NCBI GenBank assembly: GCA_026419835.1
Contig: JAOAKQ010000001.1
Coordinates: 186,001 to 250,000, forward strand
Origin: Sulfolobales archaeon
GTDB lineage: Archaea > Thermoproteota > Thermoprotei_A > Sulfolobales > NBVN01
Direction: 5' to 3'
DNA: 64,000 nt
The notes under the pieces are model-generated. The model searched no databases and was not told the origin of the DNA. It worked only from the letters and a program-made list of their open reading frames with translations. Below, in pieces: positions 42,453 to 51,861 of the stretch (its first letter is position 1; the number at the start of each line of letters is the position of its first letter). The position numbers were made by a program, and so were the translations under genes.

Positions 42453-42904
42453 GGAAGAACCACTTTGTTTTCTTTTATAGTTCTCAACACTATGAGTGTC
42501 GATGTGTTGAGGACCCCGTCTACCGAGCCTATCTGATCCAGTACCTTGGATAGCTCGGTGTGGTCTTGAACCAGTAGAGAGCAGACTAGGGTCCACTCAC
42601 CGGTAACGTCGTATATATCTTGAACTTGAGGTATACCGCTTAGTGCTTCAACAACCTTAGCGAACTTCTTTACGTCTATCGACATGAAGATTAGTGCTTT
42701 AAGTCTAAAACCCAGTAGCTCGGGATTCACTACAGCCACTATCTTCTTTATGAACCCCCGCTCTTTAAGTCTCTTTATCCTCATGTACGCGGTTGAAGGG
42801 CTAACACCAACTTTTTTCGCTATTTCTGCGTACGTTAAATCAGCGTTTTCTTGGAGTATCTCGAGTAGTTTTAGGTCTACTTCATCTAGAGCTGTGCTAC
42901 TCAT
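42449..42904 (-). CDS. Lrp/AsnC-family transcriptional regulator
   Basis: A 151-residue protein. The N-terminal winged helix-turn-helix LDEVDLKLLEILQENADLTYAEIAKKVGVSPSTAYMRIKRLKERGFI spans residues 6-52, and the RAM domain (about 68-145) includes DIYDVTGEWTLVCSLLVQD. Such regulators form dimers or octamers and often respond to amino acids. The effector is unknown. It is preceded by PCNA on the same strand 39 bases away and couples to the downstream gene. Confidence 0.92.
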   Translation of the reverse strand: MSSTALDEVDLKLLEILQENADLTYAEIAKKVGVSPSTAYMRIKRLKERGFIKKIVAVVNPELLGFRLKALIFMSIDVKKFAKVVEALSGIPQVQDIYDVTGEWTLVCSLLVQDHTELSKVLDQIGSVDGVLNTSTLIVLRTIKENKVVLP

Positions 42905-42943
42905 CGCGGTCGCCCACGTATATCTTCTAAATAAATTATTTTA

Positions 42944-43684
42944 CTAGTCTCGGGGAGCCAGTACATATCTTACTAAAATATCTCCAGGTATTCTGAATAC
43001 CATACTGAGAGGACTTGAAGAACTGAGAGAGATTTCTAAGTTATCCGTTAATCCCAGTAGGGGAGTTATTTTTGATATGTAAGATTCTTCGTAGCTGGAT
43101 TTAGCGCTTTCTTTAAACTCGATATCTAGTATGGAGCCAGCTACTCTAGAGAGCTTCACCGTTGAATCACCACCTCTTAGAACTATGTAATCAGCTGATG
43201 GAACTTCAATCTCTATTACACCAGCTCCTCCTAGAGATGATAGAGCTTGTTTAAAGGCATTTGAGAGAATTATCGCTCTAACTTTGAACTCGAGTTTTAG
43301 CTCCTGAATTTCTTCAGCTTGAACTTCTATAGACCTCAACTTAAAAGACTTGGATGTCGTTCCTTCAATGTTTATCTTGTAGAACGATTCATCAGCTGAA
43401 AACCTAAGCACGTCGGCTTTCCTAGGTCTCGGAAGCATCTTCAAGAGCGCGCTGAGGTTCACACCTACACTAAGTTCGGAAGTTCTCACATCGTACAAGG
43501 TAAAAGCTGTTGAAGGAGCTTCTAACTCTATGAGCGATAGCCTAGCTGGGTCGAGAGCTCTAATGCGGAGACCACTGGAGTTGAGCTTTACTAGGACTTC
43601 ATCAGTTACTTCACCAACGGTTTCAAGTAGGGAGATAAGTGTTTTCGCAGACGGAAACTCAAAGCTAACCAGATACTCCTCCAT
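42944..43684 (-). CDS. pcn: Second sliding clamp paralogue (PCNA)
   Basis: A 246-residue PCNA. N-terminal FEFPSAKTLISLLETVGEVTDEVLVKLNSSGLRIRALDPARLSLIEL corresponds to the first clamp half, LGVNLSALLKMLPRPRKADVL-type residues follow, and the C-terminus PLSMVFRIPGDILVRYVLAPRD retains the typical Y-x-LAPR end. It differs strongly from the paralogue at 32054-32806, as expected for subunits of a heterotrimeric ring. Confidence 0.93.
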   Translation of the reverse strand: MEEYLVSFEFPSAKTLISLLETVGEVTDEVLVKLNSSGLRIRALDPARLSLIELEAPSTAFTLYDVRTSELSVGVNLSALLKMLPRPRKADVLRFSADESFYKINIEGTTSKSFKLRSIEVQAEEIQELKLEFKVRAIILSNAFKQALSSLGGAGVIEIEVPSADYIVLRGGDSTVKLSRVAGSILDIEFKESAKSSYEESYISKITPLLGLTDNLEISLSSSSPLSMVFRIPGDILVRYVLAPRD

Positions 43685-43884
43685 ACAGCGGGTCCTGACT
43701 ATATAAGAGCGGTAAGAAATATAAGAACGATAGCGTGATGTAGTTCTTCGGAGCTGAGCGGTGAAGAACCGTGTGAGGACTGAGACGCTGCGACCTCCTA
43801 TTCGTAAACGCGCCTATGGATACCACTTGTCTCACACTCACTTAATCTTTAAGCTACGTACTTCTACGACATCCGGGTGGTCTA

Positions 43885-44808
43885 TTGAATAGTGGTGCTG
43901 AACTCTTCATATCTAGGTCTCCCTACGTTTTTGGTGGAGTCAGCGGCTGGAGAGATAAGACTCCCTTCAGTATACTGGGAGTTCCTCTAGATATAACCTC
44001 GTCCTTTAGAACTGGGTATAGACACGCACCCCTCAGTATTAGAGTAGCAGCTCAAAACCTGGAGTACTTCTCAATGAGGTTCGATGTAGATGTAGATGAC
44101 TTTCTATACGTAGATGAGGGGGACGTTGTGCTGCCTCAAGATAGCGTGGTGAAAGCTATCGATGTAGTAAGAACTGTGGCTGAATACCTCTTTACGAGTA
44201 GTAGAATACCGATCTTTCTAGGCGGTGAACACACTCTAACTGTGGGAACTACTAGAGCCGCTACGGATATCTTCGGTAGGGGTACGTGTGTTTTAGTTTT
44301 TGACGCACACGCGGATTTGAGAACGGAGTACTCGGGAACTAAGTATAGTCACGCATGTGTTGTTAGTAGACTGCTTGACTTTCTAGGTAAGGACGGTATC
44401 TACCTAGTAGGAACGAGAGCGGTAAGTAGATCTGAATACGAGAAGTTGAAGAGCTCCGGGATACGCTATCTAACCTCCAGATCCGTTAAGAAACTCGGGA
44501 TAAAACACGCAGTAAGCTCCCTACTGGACTACATAGGTACGTGTAGGAAGATCTATCTCTCAGTCGATATGGACGTATTCGACCCCGCGTACGCACCAGG
44601 AGTAGCTACGCCGGAACCGGATGGGATGGCACCCACGGAATTCTTCGAGGTACTGTATGAAATCTTGAGCGATATGTTCGTAGCCCTAGATGTTGTTGAA
44701 GTAACACCACCGTACGACCCGTCAGCGGTAACTTCTATGCTGGCCGCTAAGGTGGTACTGGAGTTTATGGCCGGTCTCCACCTTCACTTAGCTGCCGGTC
44801 GTAAGTAG
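43885..44808 (+). CDS. speB: Agmatinase/arginase-family ureohydrolase
   Basis: A 307-residue metal hydrolase. The Mn ligands are visible in GGEHTLT near 112-118, DAHADLR near 136-142 and SVDMDVFDPAYAPG near 225-238. Archaeal members convert agmatine to putrescine and urea for polyamine synthesis, but some family enzymes use other guanidines. TTG start at 43885; TATA-like CTTTAAG lies near 43850. Confidence 0.9.
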   Translation: MNSGAELFISRSPYVFGGVSGWRDKTPFSILGVPLDITSSFRTGYRHAPLSIRVAAQNLEYFSMRFDVDVDDFLYVDEGDVVLPQDSVVKAIDVVRTVAEYLFTSSRIPIFLGGEHTLTVGTTRAATDIFGRGTCVLVFDAHADLRTEYSGTKYSHACVVSRLLDFLGKDGIYLVGTRAVSRSEYEKLKSSGIRYLTSRSVKKLGIKHAVSSLLDYIGTCRKIYLSVDMDVFDPAYAPGVATPEPDGMAPTEFFEVLYEILSDMFVALDVVEVTPPYDPSAVTSMLAAKVVLEFMAGLHLHLAAGRK

Positions 44809-44925
44809 AGTTCCTCAGATACCTCGTCTCCGCTGACTCTCACACCTTTACATACCTACGGTACGCGATGGAGTTGAGAGAGAAGTTTAAGTAGTTGGCT
44901 GCGGAGGATTTCAGTAGCTTATTTA

Positions 44926-46341
44926 ATGAACCGCGCACCTACTCTTGGTGGCTCTGTGCCTCATCCTTGGATACCTAACTCCTACATAAAAAGTGAGCTA
45001 ATGAAGGAGGTGGGTGTTTCTTCGATTCTCGAGTTCTTCGAGGATGTTCCAAGAGAGCTCCTGCTCGCTGAAAGTCCTAGAGTCGGGTACGGCGCTCCGC
45101 TAGCGGAGTACCAGCTAGCCCGAGTCTTCGGTGAGTTAATGAGTAAGAACAGCTATAGTTACAAACTACCTCCGTTTCTAGGTGGTGGAGTCTGCTTTCA
45201 CTACGTCCCGTCGGTAGTAAGGCATATAGCTAGTAGGTCCGAGTTCTACACCGCATACACTCCGTACCAGCCGGAAGTTAATCAAGGAGTAACTCAAGCA
45301 CTCTTCGAGTACCAGAGCTTGATCGCGGACCTATACGGAGTTGACGTAGTTAACGCGTCCCTCTATAACGGATCTACAGCTCTAGCGGAAGCCATAAGAA
45401 TGGCTGTGAGGGTTACTGGGAGGAGAAGCGTAGTTCTACCTAGAAGCATTCACCCGGAGATAGCTGAAGTAGCTAGAACGTGGTCTGAACCCGTAGGTAT
45501 CTCCATACACTCAGCAGATTACGATAGAGAAACGGGTAGAGTAGACCTAGGCATGCTTGAAGATAGTGTGAGAAAGAGCAAACCTGCCGCCGTAGTCGTT
45601 CAAACACCCAACTTCTTCGGTGTTGTTGAGGTGGAGTTGAGAAAGATCTTCGACCTAGCTCACGAAATAGGTTCTCTAGCTATCGCATACGAAGACCCGG
45701 TGTTCACCGGCGCTCTAGAAGCTCCGGGAAGATTGGGAGCTGATATAGTTGTTGGCGACACCTCGTCTATTGGAAGTGGACTCAACTTCGGCGGTCCTTC
45801 TGCGGGAATCCTGGGGATTAGAGGTCTTGAAGAAAGACTCCTTAGGCAGCTACCGGGAAGACTAATAGGGTACACGAAGACCGTCAGCGGTGAAGGTGAA
45901 GGGTACATCATGGTTCTACAAACTCGAGAACAGCATATTAGAAGGGAGAGAGCTACATCGAACATAACGACGAACTCCGCTCTCGAAGCTATTAAAGCCG
46001 CAGTATACATCGCTCTACTAGGTTCTGAAGGCTTAAGGAAGCTCGGTGAAGCGATAGCTGGAAGAACTGAGTTCCTAGTCGAGAAGTTGGTTAGCGCGGG
46101 TCTCGAGCCCGCCTTCCCAAAGAGCGTATGCCTTCGCGAAGTCCTCTTTAGACACTCAAGAATTGGTGAGCTCCGCAGCTTCTTGAAGAAGAGAGGGATC
46201 TACATAGGACCGCTGGTCGGTAGGTTCTATCCCGAGTTGAGTGACTGTAGCTTAGTGTGCGTTACGGAGGTCCACTCTAGGCGCGATATAGAGTCTCTCT
46301 CCGAGTCGGTGAAGGAGTTTCTTCAGGTGAGTGCTCAGTGA
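44926..46341 (+). CDS. gcvPA: Glycine dehydrogenase (decarboxylating) subunit 1
   Basis: A 471-residue PLP-fold protein, the non-catalytic-lysine half of the split P-protein. Characteristic are FLGGGVCFHYVPSVVRH near 85-101, TPYQPEVNQGVTQALFEYQSLIADLYG near 112-138 and NASLYNGSTALAEA. With GcvPB it decarboxylates glycine onto lipoyl-GcvH. The ATG is preceded by TATA-like AAGTTTAAGTAG at 44882-44893. It overlaps gcvPB by 4 bp. GcvT and GcvH are not in this window. Confidence 0.95.
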   Translation: MNRAPTLGGSVPHPWIPNSYIKSELMKEVGVSSILEFFEDVPRELLLAESPRVGYGAPLAEYQLARVFGELMSKNSYSYKLPPFLGGGVCFHYVPSVVRHIASRSEFYTAYTPYQPEVNQGVTQALFEYQSLIADLYGVDVVNASLYNGSTALAEAIRMAVRVTGRRSVVLPRSIHPEIAEVARTWSEPVGISIHSADYDRETGRVDLGMLEDSVRKSKPAAVVVQTPNFFGVVEVELRKIFDLAHEIGSLAIAYEDPVFTGALEAPGRLGADIVVGDTSSIGSGLNFGGPSAGILGIRGLEERLLRQLPGRLIGYTKTVSGEGEGYIMVLQTREQHIRRERATSNITTNSALEAIKAAVYIALLGSEGLRKLGEAIAGRTEFLVEKLVSAGLEPAFPKSVCLREVLFRHSRIGELRSFLKKRGIYIGPLVGRFYPELSDCSLVCVTEVHSRRDIESLSESVKEFLQVSAQ

Positions 46342-47855
46342 AGAACTTCAGGCAGGCTAGGTGGGACGAACCCGTAGTTTACGAAGTAAGTCGAGATAGG
46401 AAGGAGGGAACTCTAGTTGATAGTGAATTTAGAGAGTACTCAGCCAAGTTCTTCGGTAAGCTACCGGAGGGAGTTGCTAGAAAGGAACCACCCCCAATCC
46501 CGTCTTTAAGTGAAGTTGAGGTTGTGAGACACTTCATGAGGCTTTCACAGATGTCTTACGGCGTAGACTTCGGACCGGTTCCTCTGGGGTCCTGCACTAT
46601 GAAGTACAACCCCAAGATCTGTGAGGAGCTATCTGGGAGCAGGGAAATTGCTGAAGCTCACCCATACCTCGACGAAGATGAGGTTCAGGGACTTCTCGAA
46701 GTCCTGTACACACTTCAGAAGTGGCTATCTGAGCTAGTTGGAATGGACGTGTGCTCCATCCAGACACCCGCAGGATCCGCTGGAGAGCTTGCGGGTGCGT
46801 TGATGATTAAGAAATACCACGTAGATCGCGGTGAAACTCAGAGAGATGAAATGGTGGTTCCAGATAGCGCTCACGGAAGTAATCCCGCTAGTGCGGCTAT
46901 GGCCGGGTTTAAAGTAGTTAGAATACCCACAGATTCTAGAGGAAATACCGATCTCGAAGCTCTAAGAGCCGCTCTAAGTAGGAGAACCGCCGGTATAATG
47001 CTTACTAACCCCAACACTCTCGGTCTCTTCGAGGAGTACATAATCGATATAGCGAGAGAAGTTCACGGTGCTGGAGGGCTTCTATACTACGATGGAGCCA
47101 ATCTGAACGGTATAGTCGGGTACGCTAGACCCGGTGACATGGGGTTTGACGTAGCGCACTTAAACCTCCACAAGACATTCGCCGCACCACACGGTGGTGG
47201 AGGTCCTGGTGCTGGAGCTATATGTGCTAGAGGTGCTTTAGTAGACTACATGCCGGTGCCGGTAATAGACTACGACGGTAGGAAGTACTTCCTAAAGTAC
47301 AACGTGCCCAGAACTATCGGTAGGATCAGCTGGTTCTACGGTAACGTGGTGCCCGCCGTAAAGTCCTTTCTCTACATAGCCGCTCTAGGAACTCAGATAA
47401 GAGAAGTAGCTGAAGTCTCGACCCTAAACACCAACTACCTACTCAAGAAGCTTACGTCACTACCCGGAGTAGACCTAGTGTACGGGCACGGGAGGTGGAG
47501 GAAGCACGAATTCGTCGTTAGCTTCGAGAAGCTGTATAAGGAAACCGGTGTTGGAGCTGAAGACGTAGCGAAGGCCTTGCTAGATAGAGGACTTCACGCA
47601 CCGACAATCCTATTCCCGCTTATAGTTCCGGAAGCGCACATGATTGAAGTAACGGAGAGTGAGACTAGAGAGAACTTAGACCGCTTAGCGGAAGCATATA
47701 GAGAAATCGTTGCTTTAGCGTACTCAGATCCAGCTGAAGTTAGGAAATCCCCTCAAAATACTTCAGTTGGGAGGCTCGACACAGTCTACGGTAATCTACC
47801 GAGAAACGTAGTCCTAACCTACAAGTCTCTCGCAGAGAAAAAGAGTAGGGTGTAG
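46338..47855 (+). CDS. gcvPB: Glycine dehydrogenase (decarboxylating) subunit 2
   Basis: A 505-residue protein carrying the PLP lysine in LNLHKTFAAPHGGGGPGAG near 272-290. PLGSCTMKYNPKI near 81-93, QTPAGSAGELAGALMIKKYH near 137-156 and DSAHGSNPASAAMAGF near 170-185 are other family blocks. It forms the P-protein heterotetramer with GcvPA. GTG start overlapping the upstream stop. Confidence 0.95.
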   Translation: MKNFRQARWDEPVVYEVSRDRKEGTLVDSEFREYSAKFFGKLPEGVARKEPPPIPSLSEVEVVRHFMRLSQMSYGVDFGPVPLGSCTMKYNPKICEELSGSREIAEAHPYLDEDEVQGLLEVLYTLQKWLSELVGMDVCSIQTPAGSAGELAGALMIKKYHVDRGETQRDEMVVPDSAHGSNPASAAMAGFKVVRIPTDSRGNTDLEALRAALSRRTAGIMLTNPNTLGLFEEYIIDIAREVHGAGGLLYYDGANLNGIVGYARPGDMGFDVAHLNLHKTFAAPHGGGGPGAGAICARGALVDYMPVPVIDYDGRKYFLKYNVPRTIGRISWFYGNVVPAVKSFLYIAALGTQIREVAEVSTLNTNYLLKKLTSLPGVDLVYGHGRWRKHEFVVSFEKLYKETGVGAEDVAKALLDRGLHAPTILFPLIVPEAHMIEVTESETRENLDRLAEAYREIVALAYSDPAEVRKSPQNTSVGRLDTVYGNLPRNVVLTYKSLAEKKSRV

Positions 47856-47869
47856 TCTCTCCACTCCTA

Positions 47870-49231
47870 CTAACTAGCTCCTAGAATCTTCGCTCTGTAC
47901 TCGTTTAACACACTCCTAACCCTGTGGAGCCACGCCGGAAGATCCCGCGGGGTCTGCGGGTACGATTCGTAGAGAGTTTTCACTCTGCTCATATACTCCG
48001 AGACAGTCTTGAGCTTAAGAAGTAAGGAAGGTCTTCTCAAACCGACTACGAGTCTGTAAGCTTTATCCACTACCGATAGCTCTAGATGTCCTCTAAGTGA
48101 TAGTGCGTTGAGGTCTTCCTCCCTAATTACCCCCCTGCTCATACCGAAGTCTATATCTTCGTTAGGTAGTTCTTGAAGGAATACCCTGAATACGTTTAAA
48201 ACGGCTTGCTTAATTCCGTAGTTGTTCATATAGCATATGTTAGCTGTCCACAAGCTCTCAGCATCTACTCTACCAATCTCTAAGCTCTCTACTACAGCCT
48301 CGGAGACGCAGCTAGCTGATATCATGGCAGAGCCCTTACCACCTCCATGAACTGGGTTAACGGTGTACGCGGCATCACCTACAACTGCCACGCCGTTCCA
48401 GACGAGACTGCTGAGAGCTTCTCTCGTAGGTACTAGAGCTCCTCCAGCTTCAATAAGTTCGCTATTCCTAAACATCTCCCTACTGAGAACGTAGCGGTAT
48501 AGCGGTGTCTTGGGGTCTCCGTACCCGCGCCCTCCCTGAATTCCAAGTCCTACGTTCACGTAGCCATCTCTACGTGAATACGGGAATAACCACCAGTACC
48601 CACCGGGAGCGGCTGTCTTATTCACGTATATTCTGAGAATTTCCGGTTCCTCGACTCCATCTCGGAGTTTCCGAACCTCTCTATAGGCTATATTGCTATC
48701 CACCATCTTCAGTTCCTCACTTACGGGCCAATCACTCGGTAGTCTTCTCGCTACGGCTCTAGCATTCCCCGACGCATCTATAGTTATCTTAGCACTAACC
48801 TCTACTGACCTACCTTCCCTTAAGAGAACCAGCCCTCTAACGAACCCATCCTTAACGATAGGACTTACAGCCGCCGTCTTAGTCATCAGCTCCAGTCCTG
48901 AGTCTAGAGCTCGCTCAACTAGGTAGTGAACGAGCTTTATTCTGTCGACTAAGTAGCCATCACCTGTAACTCTGAACTTCACGCTCTCGCTTGGTGAGTA
49001 TATGTCTATACCTCTAACATAACCTTCGACTAAGTCCGGTGGGAGGTTCGTTAAGTTCAGGAAATCTAGGTGGTGCTTACCTATAGCGTCGCCGCACGGT
49101 TTATCTCCGAGTTTTTCGTATGGCTTTATATCTACGGCGAGAACTTCAAGACCTGCTTTTGCTAGTGCGTAAGATGCGTAAGCTCCAGCAACTCCCAACC
49201 CAACTATAACTACATCGTACTCGCTCTTCAT
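47870..49231 (-). CDS. Geranylgeranyl reductase-family FAD protein
   Basis: A 453-residue flavoprotein. The Rossmann loop VGLGVAGAYASYALAKAG near 11-28 is followed by KPCGDAIGKHH near 44-54, WWLFPYSRRDGYVNVGLGIQ near 214-233 and GVAVVGDAAYTVNPVHGGGKGSAM near 280-303. These match archaeal digeranylgeranylglycerophospholipid reductases, which saturate the isoprenoid chains of membrane lipids. The exact lipid substrate is inferred. Confidence 0.9.
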   Translation of the reverse strand: MKSEYDVVIVGLGVAGAYASYALAKAGLEVLAVDIKPYEKLGDKPCGDAIGKHHLDFLNLTNLPPDLVEGYVRGIDIYSPSESVKFRVTGDGYLVDRIKLVHYLVERALDSGLELMTKTAAVSPIVKDGFVRGLVLLREGRSVEVSAKITIDASGNARAVARRLPSDWPVSEELKMVDSNIAYREVRKLRDGVEEPEILRIYVNKTAAPGGYWWLFPYSRRDGYVNVGLGIQGGRGYGDPKTPLYRYVLSREMFRNSELIEAGGALVPTREALSSLVWNGVAVVGDAAYTVNPVHGGGKGSAMISASCVSEAVVESLEIGRVDAESLWTANICYMNNYGIKQAVLNVFRVFLQELPNEDIDFGMSRGVIREEDLNALSLRGHLELSVVDKAYRLVVGLRRPSLLLKLKTVSEYMSRVKTLYESYPQTPRDLPAWLHRVRSVLNEYRAKILGAS

Positions 49232-49339
49232 CTTTCTACAGCCACAGTACGATTACGAATAACTAAAAAAACGGCTCGTAGGTAGAGAAAATGGTCAAAG
49301 ATATATTCCTTCCCGCAGTATACTACGTGGTGGGGCACC

Positions 49340-49786
49340 GTGAGTAGAGTTACGTATAGAGATAGGCAGGTCACCTTAGTTGGACGCAGAGTTTCCCCAG
49401 ATAAACCAACTAAGATGGTTGTTAAAGCTGGGGCATATGAAATCACTCTAGATAAGATTGGTGGTGAAGCTCCTTCACCTATAGAATACCTCCTAGCTTC
49501 CTACGCTGGCTGTCTCAATATCGTTGGCGAGATTGTTGCTGAAGAAATGAAGTTGAAAATCTCCGACTTGAAAGTGGAGATCGCTGGAGTTTATAATCCA
49601 TCTAAGCTGATGACCGGAGTAGGTGAGAGAGCTGGATATAAGGAGCTGAGCGTCAAGGTCTTTGTTAAATCGAACGCGGATCTAGAGGTACTGAACGAGT
49701 GGCTTAGAAGAATTAGAGAGAGGTGCCCAGTAGAGGACAATCTCACAAATCCAACACCAATTAAGAGTGAAATCGTGAAGCTCTAG
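49340..49786 (+). CDS. OsmC/Ohr-family protein
   Basis: A 148-residue alpha/beta protein. The reactive cysteine lies in ASYAGCLNIVGE near 54-65 and the second in RERCPVEDNL near 128-137, the OsmC/Ohr spacing. EAPSPIEYLLASYAGC is the family core. Members reduce organic hydroperoxides. GTG start; short divergent intergenic gap with the reductase. Confidence 0.9.
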   Translation: MSRVTYRDRQVTLVGRRVSPDKPTKMVVKAGAYEITLDKIGGEAPSPIEYLLASYAGCLNIVGEIVAEEMKLKISDLKVEIAGVYNPSKLMTGVGERAGYKELSVKVFVKSNADLEVLNEWLRRIRERCPVEDNLTNPTPIKSEIVKL

Positions 49787-49814
49787 TAGAGCGCCAGCCA
49801 CCTTCCTTGATCTC

Positions 49815-50114
49815 TCACCTATACTTAAGCGCAATAACTTTTTCGAACTCGGAGAGAGCTTCATCAATTTCTCGATCTATTTGAGCTAGAACTTCCGGTG
49901 CTATTGGTGTTGAACTCGCGAGAAATACGTCTACAACCACATCCAAAGTCTCACTCAGCTCCAGCTCTATCGATACGTGAAAATCTACTCCAGCAATTCT
50001 ACTTACGCGGTTTAGGTGGCGCAGTAGGAGGTCTCCGAGAAGCTGGGAGAGTTCTAGTAGGGCACCTCTATCTATATTCTCGAGCTTCAAACCCAGGTTT
50101 ACGAAACTTCTCAC
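49815..50114 (-). CDS. Small conserved protein (DUF3194-like)
   Basis: A 99-residue protein, helix-strand-strand-strand-helix: helix LSQLLGDLLLRHLNR, strands VDFHVSIELELSETLDVVVDVFLA and helix DREIDEALSEFEKVI. The pattern resembles crenarchaeal DUF3194 proteins; this match is from memory and weak. Function unknown. It ends 29 bases after the convergent OsmC stop. Confidence 0.5.
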   Translation of the reverse strand: MRSFVNLGLKLENIDRGALLELSQLLGDLLLRHLNRVSRIAGVDFHVSIELELSETLDVVVDVFLASSTPIAPEVLAQIDREIDEALSEFEKVIALKYR

Positions 50115-50206
50115 TGTCTTCTTCTCCGAGTTACACCACCTTATAAGATTCTACACTAGGTGGATCTGGCAGACCCTGAGGACAGCCGCTAGTGCGGCAG
50201 TGTGAT

Positions 50207-51001
50207 TCAGGGTTCTCCAGGCGACCGAACCTCCCTCCTAATTTTTTCTGAGAGTTCCCCTAATCTACGGTTTATGTGGTTAAGGACTTCGGAGAGGACC
50301 TCACTATTGTCGTAGTTGCGGAGAATCTCTTCTAAGTTACCTCTCGGCTCCGTCTTCGCAGATTCCGCTAGCTCTGCGAGTTTAGGTATAGCTCTAGTAA
50401 CGTTATCTACTATAGTTATAGAAGCCGCTAGAGAAGTTCTCGAGATGGGGTTTAGGTCTATCGCAATCACGGTCTTACCCATTTTTCTTAGAGCTTCGGT
50501 TCTATCGCCATCTTCAATAGCTACCAGAACTACGTCAGCTACGTATATACCCCTAGGACTCACTCTCCGCCTCTCACTAAATAGCTCAGGTATGGTAGCT
50601 ACAGCATCGTCAACACCGAGAACTTCGTCAGCACCGTGCGACCTTAACTCCTCCGCGATCTTCCTGACGCGTTCTTCCGACCTATAGAATAGGTTTACTT
50701 CTATCTTAGCACCGACAGCTCTAGCTAGCTTAACAACTCCATCTGGAACTAGGGCCGCTACGTTACCGTTCACCGATATGACTGGGTGCCTGGCGAGTAG
50801 GAGAGCGGCGACTGCCGCTTTCATAGCTTTAAGTGCCGGTTCAATCGTTTTCTCACCTATTAGGTAGTCGAAGCACTCACCCCTACCGTGAGCTATGAGT
50901 CCCTGGGGGACCGCCAGGCCTTTTTCAAAACCTTCGACGAGTCTCTCTCTAATTACGAGAGACTCGTACCTAGGGTGCGTGCGAGGTATCTCAATCCTCA
51001 A
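50207..51001 (-). CDS. 4-phosphopantoate--beta-alanine ligase (phosphopantothenate synthetase)
   Basis: A 264-residue archaeal enzyme joining 4-phosphopantoate to beta-alanine with [49 protein letters not shown] near 4-50 is diagnostic of this archaeal family, which replaces bacterial Pan[10 protein letters not shown] and ASITIVDN follow near 185-205. The start overlaps the pantoate kinase stop by 4 bp, in one CoA operon. Confidence 0.94.
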   Translation of the reverse strand: MRIEIPRTHPRYESLVIRERLVEGFEKGLAVPQGLIAHGRGECFDYLIGEKTIEPALKAMKAAVAALLLARHPVISVNGNVAALVPDGVVKLARAVGAKIEVNLFYRSEERVRKIAEELRSHGADEVLGVDDAVATIPELFSERRRVSPRGIYVADVVLVAIEDGDRTEALRKMGKTVIAIDLNPISRTSLAASITIVDNVTRAIPKLAELAESAKTEPRGNLEEILRNYDNSEVLSEVLNHINRRLGELSEKIRREVRSPGEP

Positions 51002-51861
51002 GATACCACCGTAAATCCTCGCTTAGCTGGCTTAAATGGTGGAAGTGAGTACTGGCAGAACCTACTTATAGCACTACGAACGGCTGAGCTGAGACCGAGT
51101 TCGTGAACTACAACAAGAAGGGACTTCTTTATGAAGTAGCCCAAGACAGCTCCCGATAGGCTTCTAAGCACCTCGTCCAACCTCCTAAAGACTTCGCGAG
51201 GAGCGAATCCTACCTCAATCGAGAACTCCCTGGAGAGTCTCAGAAAGAACTCCAACTCCGGCTTTTCGGTAAACTCCGTAAACGCTCTAGAACCAGCGGC
51301 TGCGAACCTATCTGCGAATTTAAGAAGCATTTCCTTAGTAGTTATCCTCTCCCCTAGAACTCCGAGAGTAACCTCAACATCTCTAACTGGAATTGAAACC
51401 ACTTCACCAATGCCCGGAGGACCCGGTTTTTTTCTAAGTACTAGACCTCCACCAACTAGCTGGCATATAACATCGCCGAGTCCTCCGCTAGTCTCAACTT
51501 CTATTCTGTGTGCGAGCAGACCTACTCTACCGGCATCCAGTTCACCACCCTCGCTGAGGTGGAGGTACGCATACGCAAGAGCTATCGCTATAGCTCCGCT
51601 AACGGCTGAACCAACACCTAGAGGTACTGGAGACATGCCGTGCACTGAGATACCTAAGCGCAGTAACTCGCGAGCTACTGGATGATACTCCTCGAAGCAG
51701 ACACCGTTTAGGTACAGCGGGCAGGAGCTTCTAGTAAGCTTAAAAGATACCGGCGGCTCCAGCGTTAAGCTAGCTCCTACCGACCCCGTATTTAAGTAGG
51801 AGTCTCCTCTGTAGGGAACCCAAAAACCACTTATGTTTAAAGGTACTAAGACCGTCGTCAA
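50998..51861 (-). CDS. Pantoate kinase
   Basis: A 287-residue GHMP-superfamily kinase. The phosphate loop region is [22 protein letters not shown] near 77-98, the N-terminus [29 protein letters not shown] is typical of archaeal pantoate kinase, and [25 protein letters not shown] near 124-148 completes the site. It makes 4-phosphopantoate, so archaea phosphorylate before ligation, unlike bacteria. Coupled to coaBC and the ligase by 4-bp overlaps. Confidence 0.92.
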   Translation of the reverse strand: MTTVLVPLNISGFWVPYRGDSYLNTGSVGASLTLEPPVSFKLTRSSCPLYLNGVCFEEYHPVARELLRLGISVHGMSPVPLGVGSAVSGAIAIALAYAYLHLSEGGELDAGRVGLLAHRIEVETSGGLGDVICQLVGGGLVLRKKPGPPGIGEVVSIPVRDVEVTLGVLGERITTKEMLLKFADRFAAAGSRAFTEFTEKPELEFFLRLSREFSIEVGFAPREVFRRLDEVLRSLSGAVLGYFIKKSLLVVVHELGLSSAVRSAISRFCQYSLPPFKPAKRGFTVVS

